5,494 nt of DNA. Origin: Thermoleophilia bacterium (GTDB lineage: Bacteria; Actinomycetota; Thermoleophilia; Gaiellales; Gaiellaceae). The DNA lies in assembly GCA_025934335.1 (NCBI GenBank), contig JAICYG010000165.1, positions 1 to 5,494 of the forward strand, in the 5' to 3' direction. Shown in pieces: positions 5,454-5,494 of the stretch. How positions within the stretch are numbered: position 1 is the stretch's first letter; each line of letters begins with the position of its first letter. A program made the position numbers and the translations under genes. The notes beneath the pieces were generated by a model. The model saw only the letters and a program-made list of their open reading frames with translations. It was not told the origin of the DNA and did not search any database.

Positions 5454-5494
5454 CGTCGTAACAGGCGGCGCGAACTCTGACGGGTCCCGCCGTC
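5454..5494. other. Right-edge sequence without a recognisable gene
   Basis: This short stretch upstream of qcrA holds no supported coding sequence. It ends with a small inverted repeat, GACGG and CCGTC around a 6-nt loop (5479-5494), cut by the window edge. It could be part of a terminator of an upstream gene or chance. Confidence 0.3.

Noticed and set aside
5479..5494. Hairpin at the right edge as a terminator
   Set aside because: It is only 5 bp, no T-run is visible, and the window ends there, so it cannot be judged.

Overview
This is a GC-rich bacterial window (roughly 70% G+C by eye, with G/C at almost every third codon position). Every convincing gene lies on the minus strand. Read in the direction of transcription, from the right edge to the left, the order is: a Rieske iron-sulfur protein (qcrA), a cytochrome b6-type subunit (qcrB), a cytochrome b C-terminal half fused to a c-type cytochrome (qcrC), a flavin prenyltransferase (ubiX), demethylmenaquinone methyltransferase (menG/ubiE), a long-chain polyprenyl diphosphate synthase, and the first 170 codons of chorismate dehydratase (mqnA), which runs off the left edge. 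Gaps are very short (qcrA-qcrB 14 nt, qcrB-qcrC 1-nt overlap, qcrC-ubiX 37 nt, menG-synthase and synthase-mqnA 4-nt start/stop overlaps). The exception is 142 nt between ubiX and menG. The layout suggests one operon or two tandem transcription units.

The genes form one respiratory theme. The left half makes menaquinone. MqnA commits chorismate to the futalosine pathway. The synthase makes the isoprenoid tail. MenG does the final ring methylation. UbiX makes the prenylated FMN cofactor needed by UbiD-type decarboxylases, which act in this kind of pathway. The right half encodes the complex that oxidises the menaquinol: Rieske, b6-like subunit and b/c fusion, the three-subunit plan known from Bacillus qcrABC. 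The usual actinobacterial bcc complex differs, with a full-length cytochrome b and a separate diheme cytochrome c.

The organism is not certain. High GC, GTG/TTG starts, a Rieske protein with two extra N-terminal membrane helices, and futalosine-type menaquinone synthesis next to a split cytochrome b fit a deep-branching Actinomycetota lineage such as Thermoleophilia/Gaiellales or Rubrobacteria. This is inference from gene content, not a database match.

No mobile element, CRISPR array, RNA gene or phage feature is visible, and most of the window is ordinary housekeeping sequence. The points worth a second look are: the 142-nt ubiX-menG spacer, which holds a terminator-like hairpin, repeats able to pair in two alternative ways, and a 49-codon ORF that fits exactly between the two neighbours; an extra Cys-Pro-Ala-Cys beside the probable heme ligand of QcrC; a Thr in QcrB where relatives attach heme ci by a Cys; and a Rieske protein with a degenerate twin-arginine motif and a long insertion between its cluster-binding loops.
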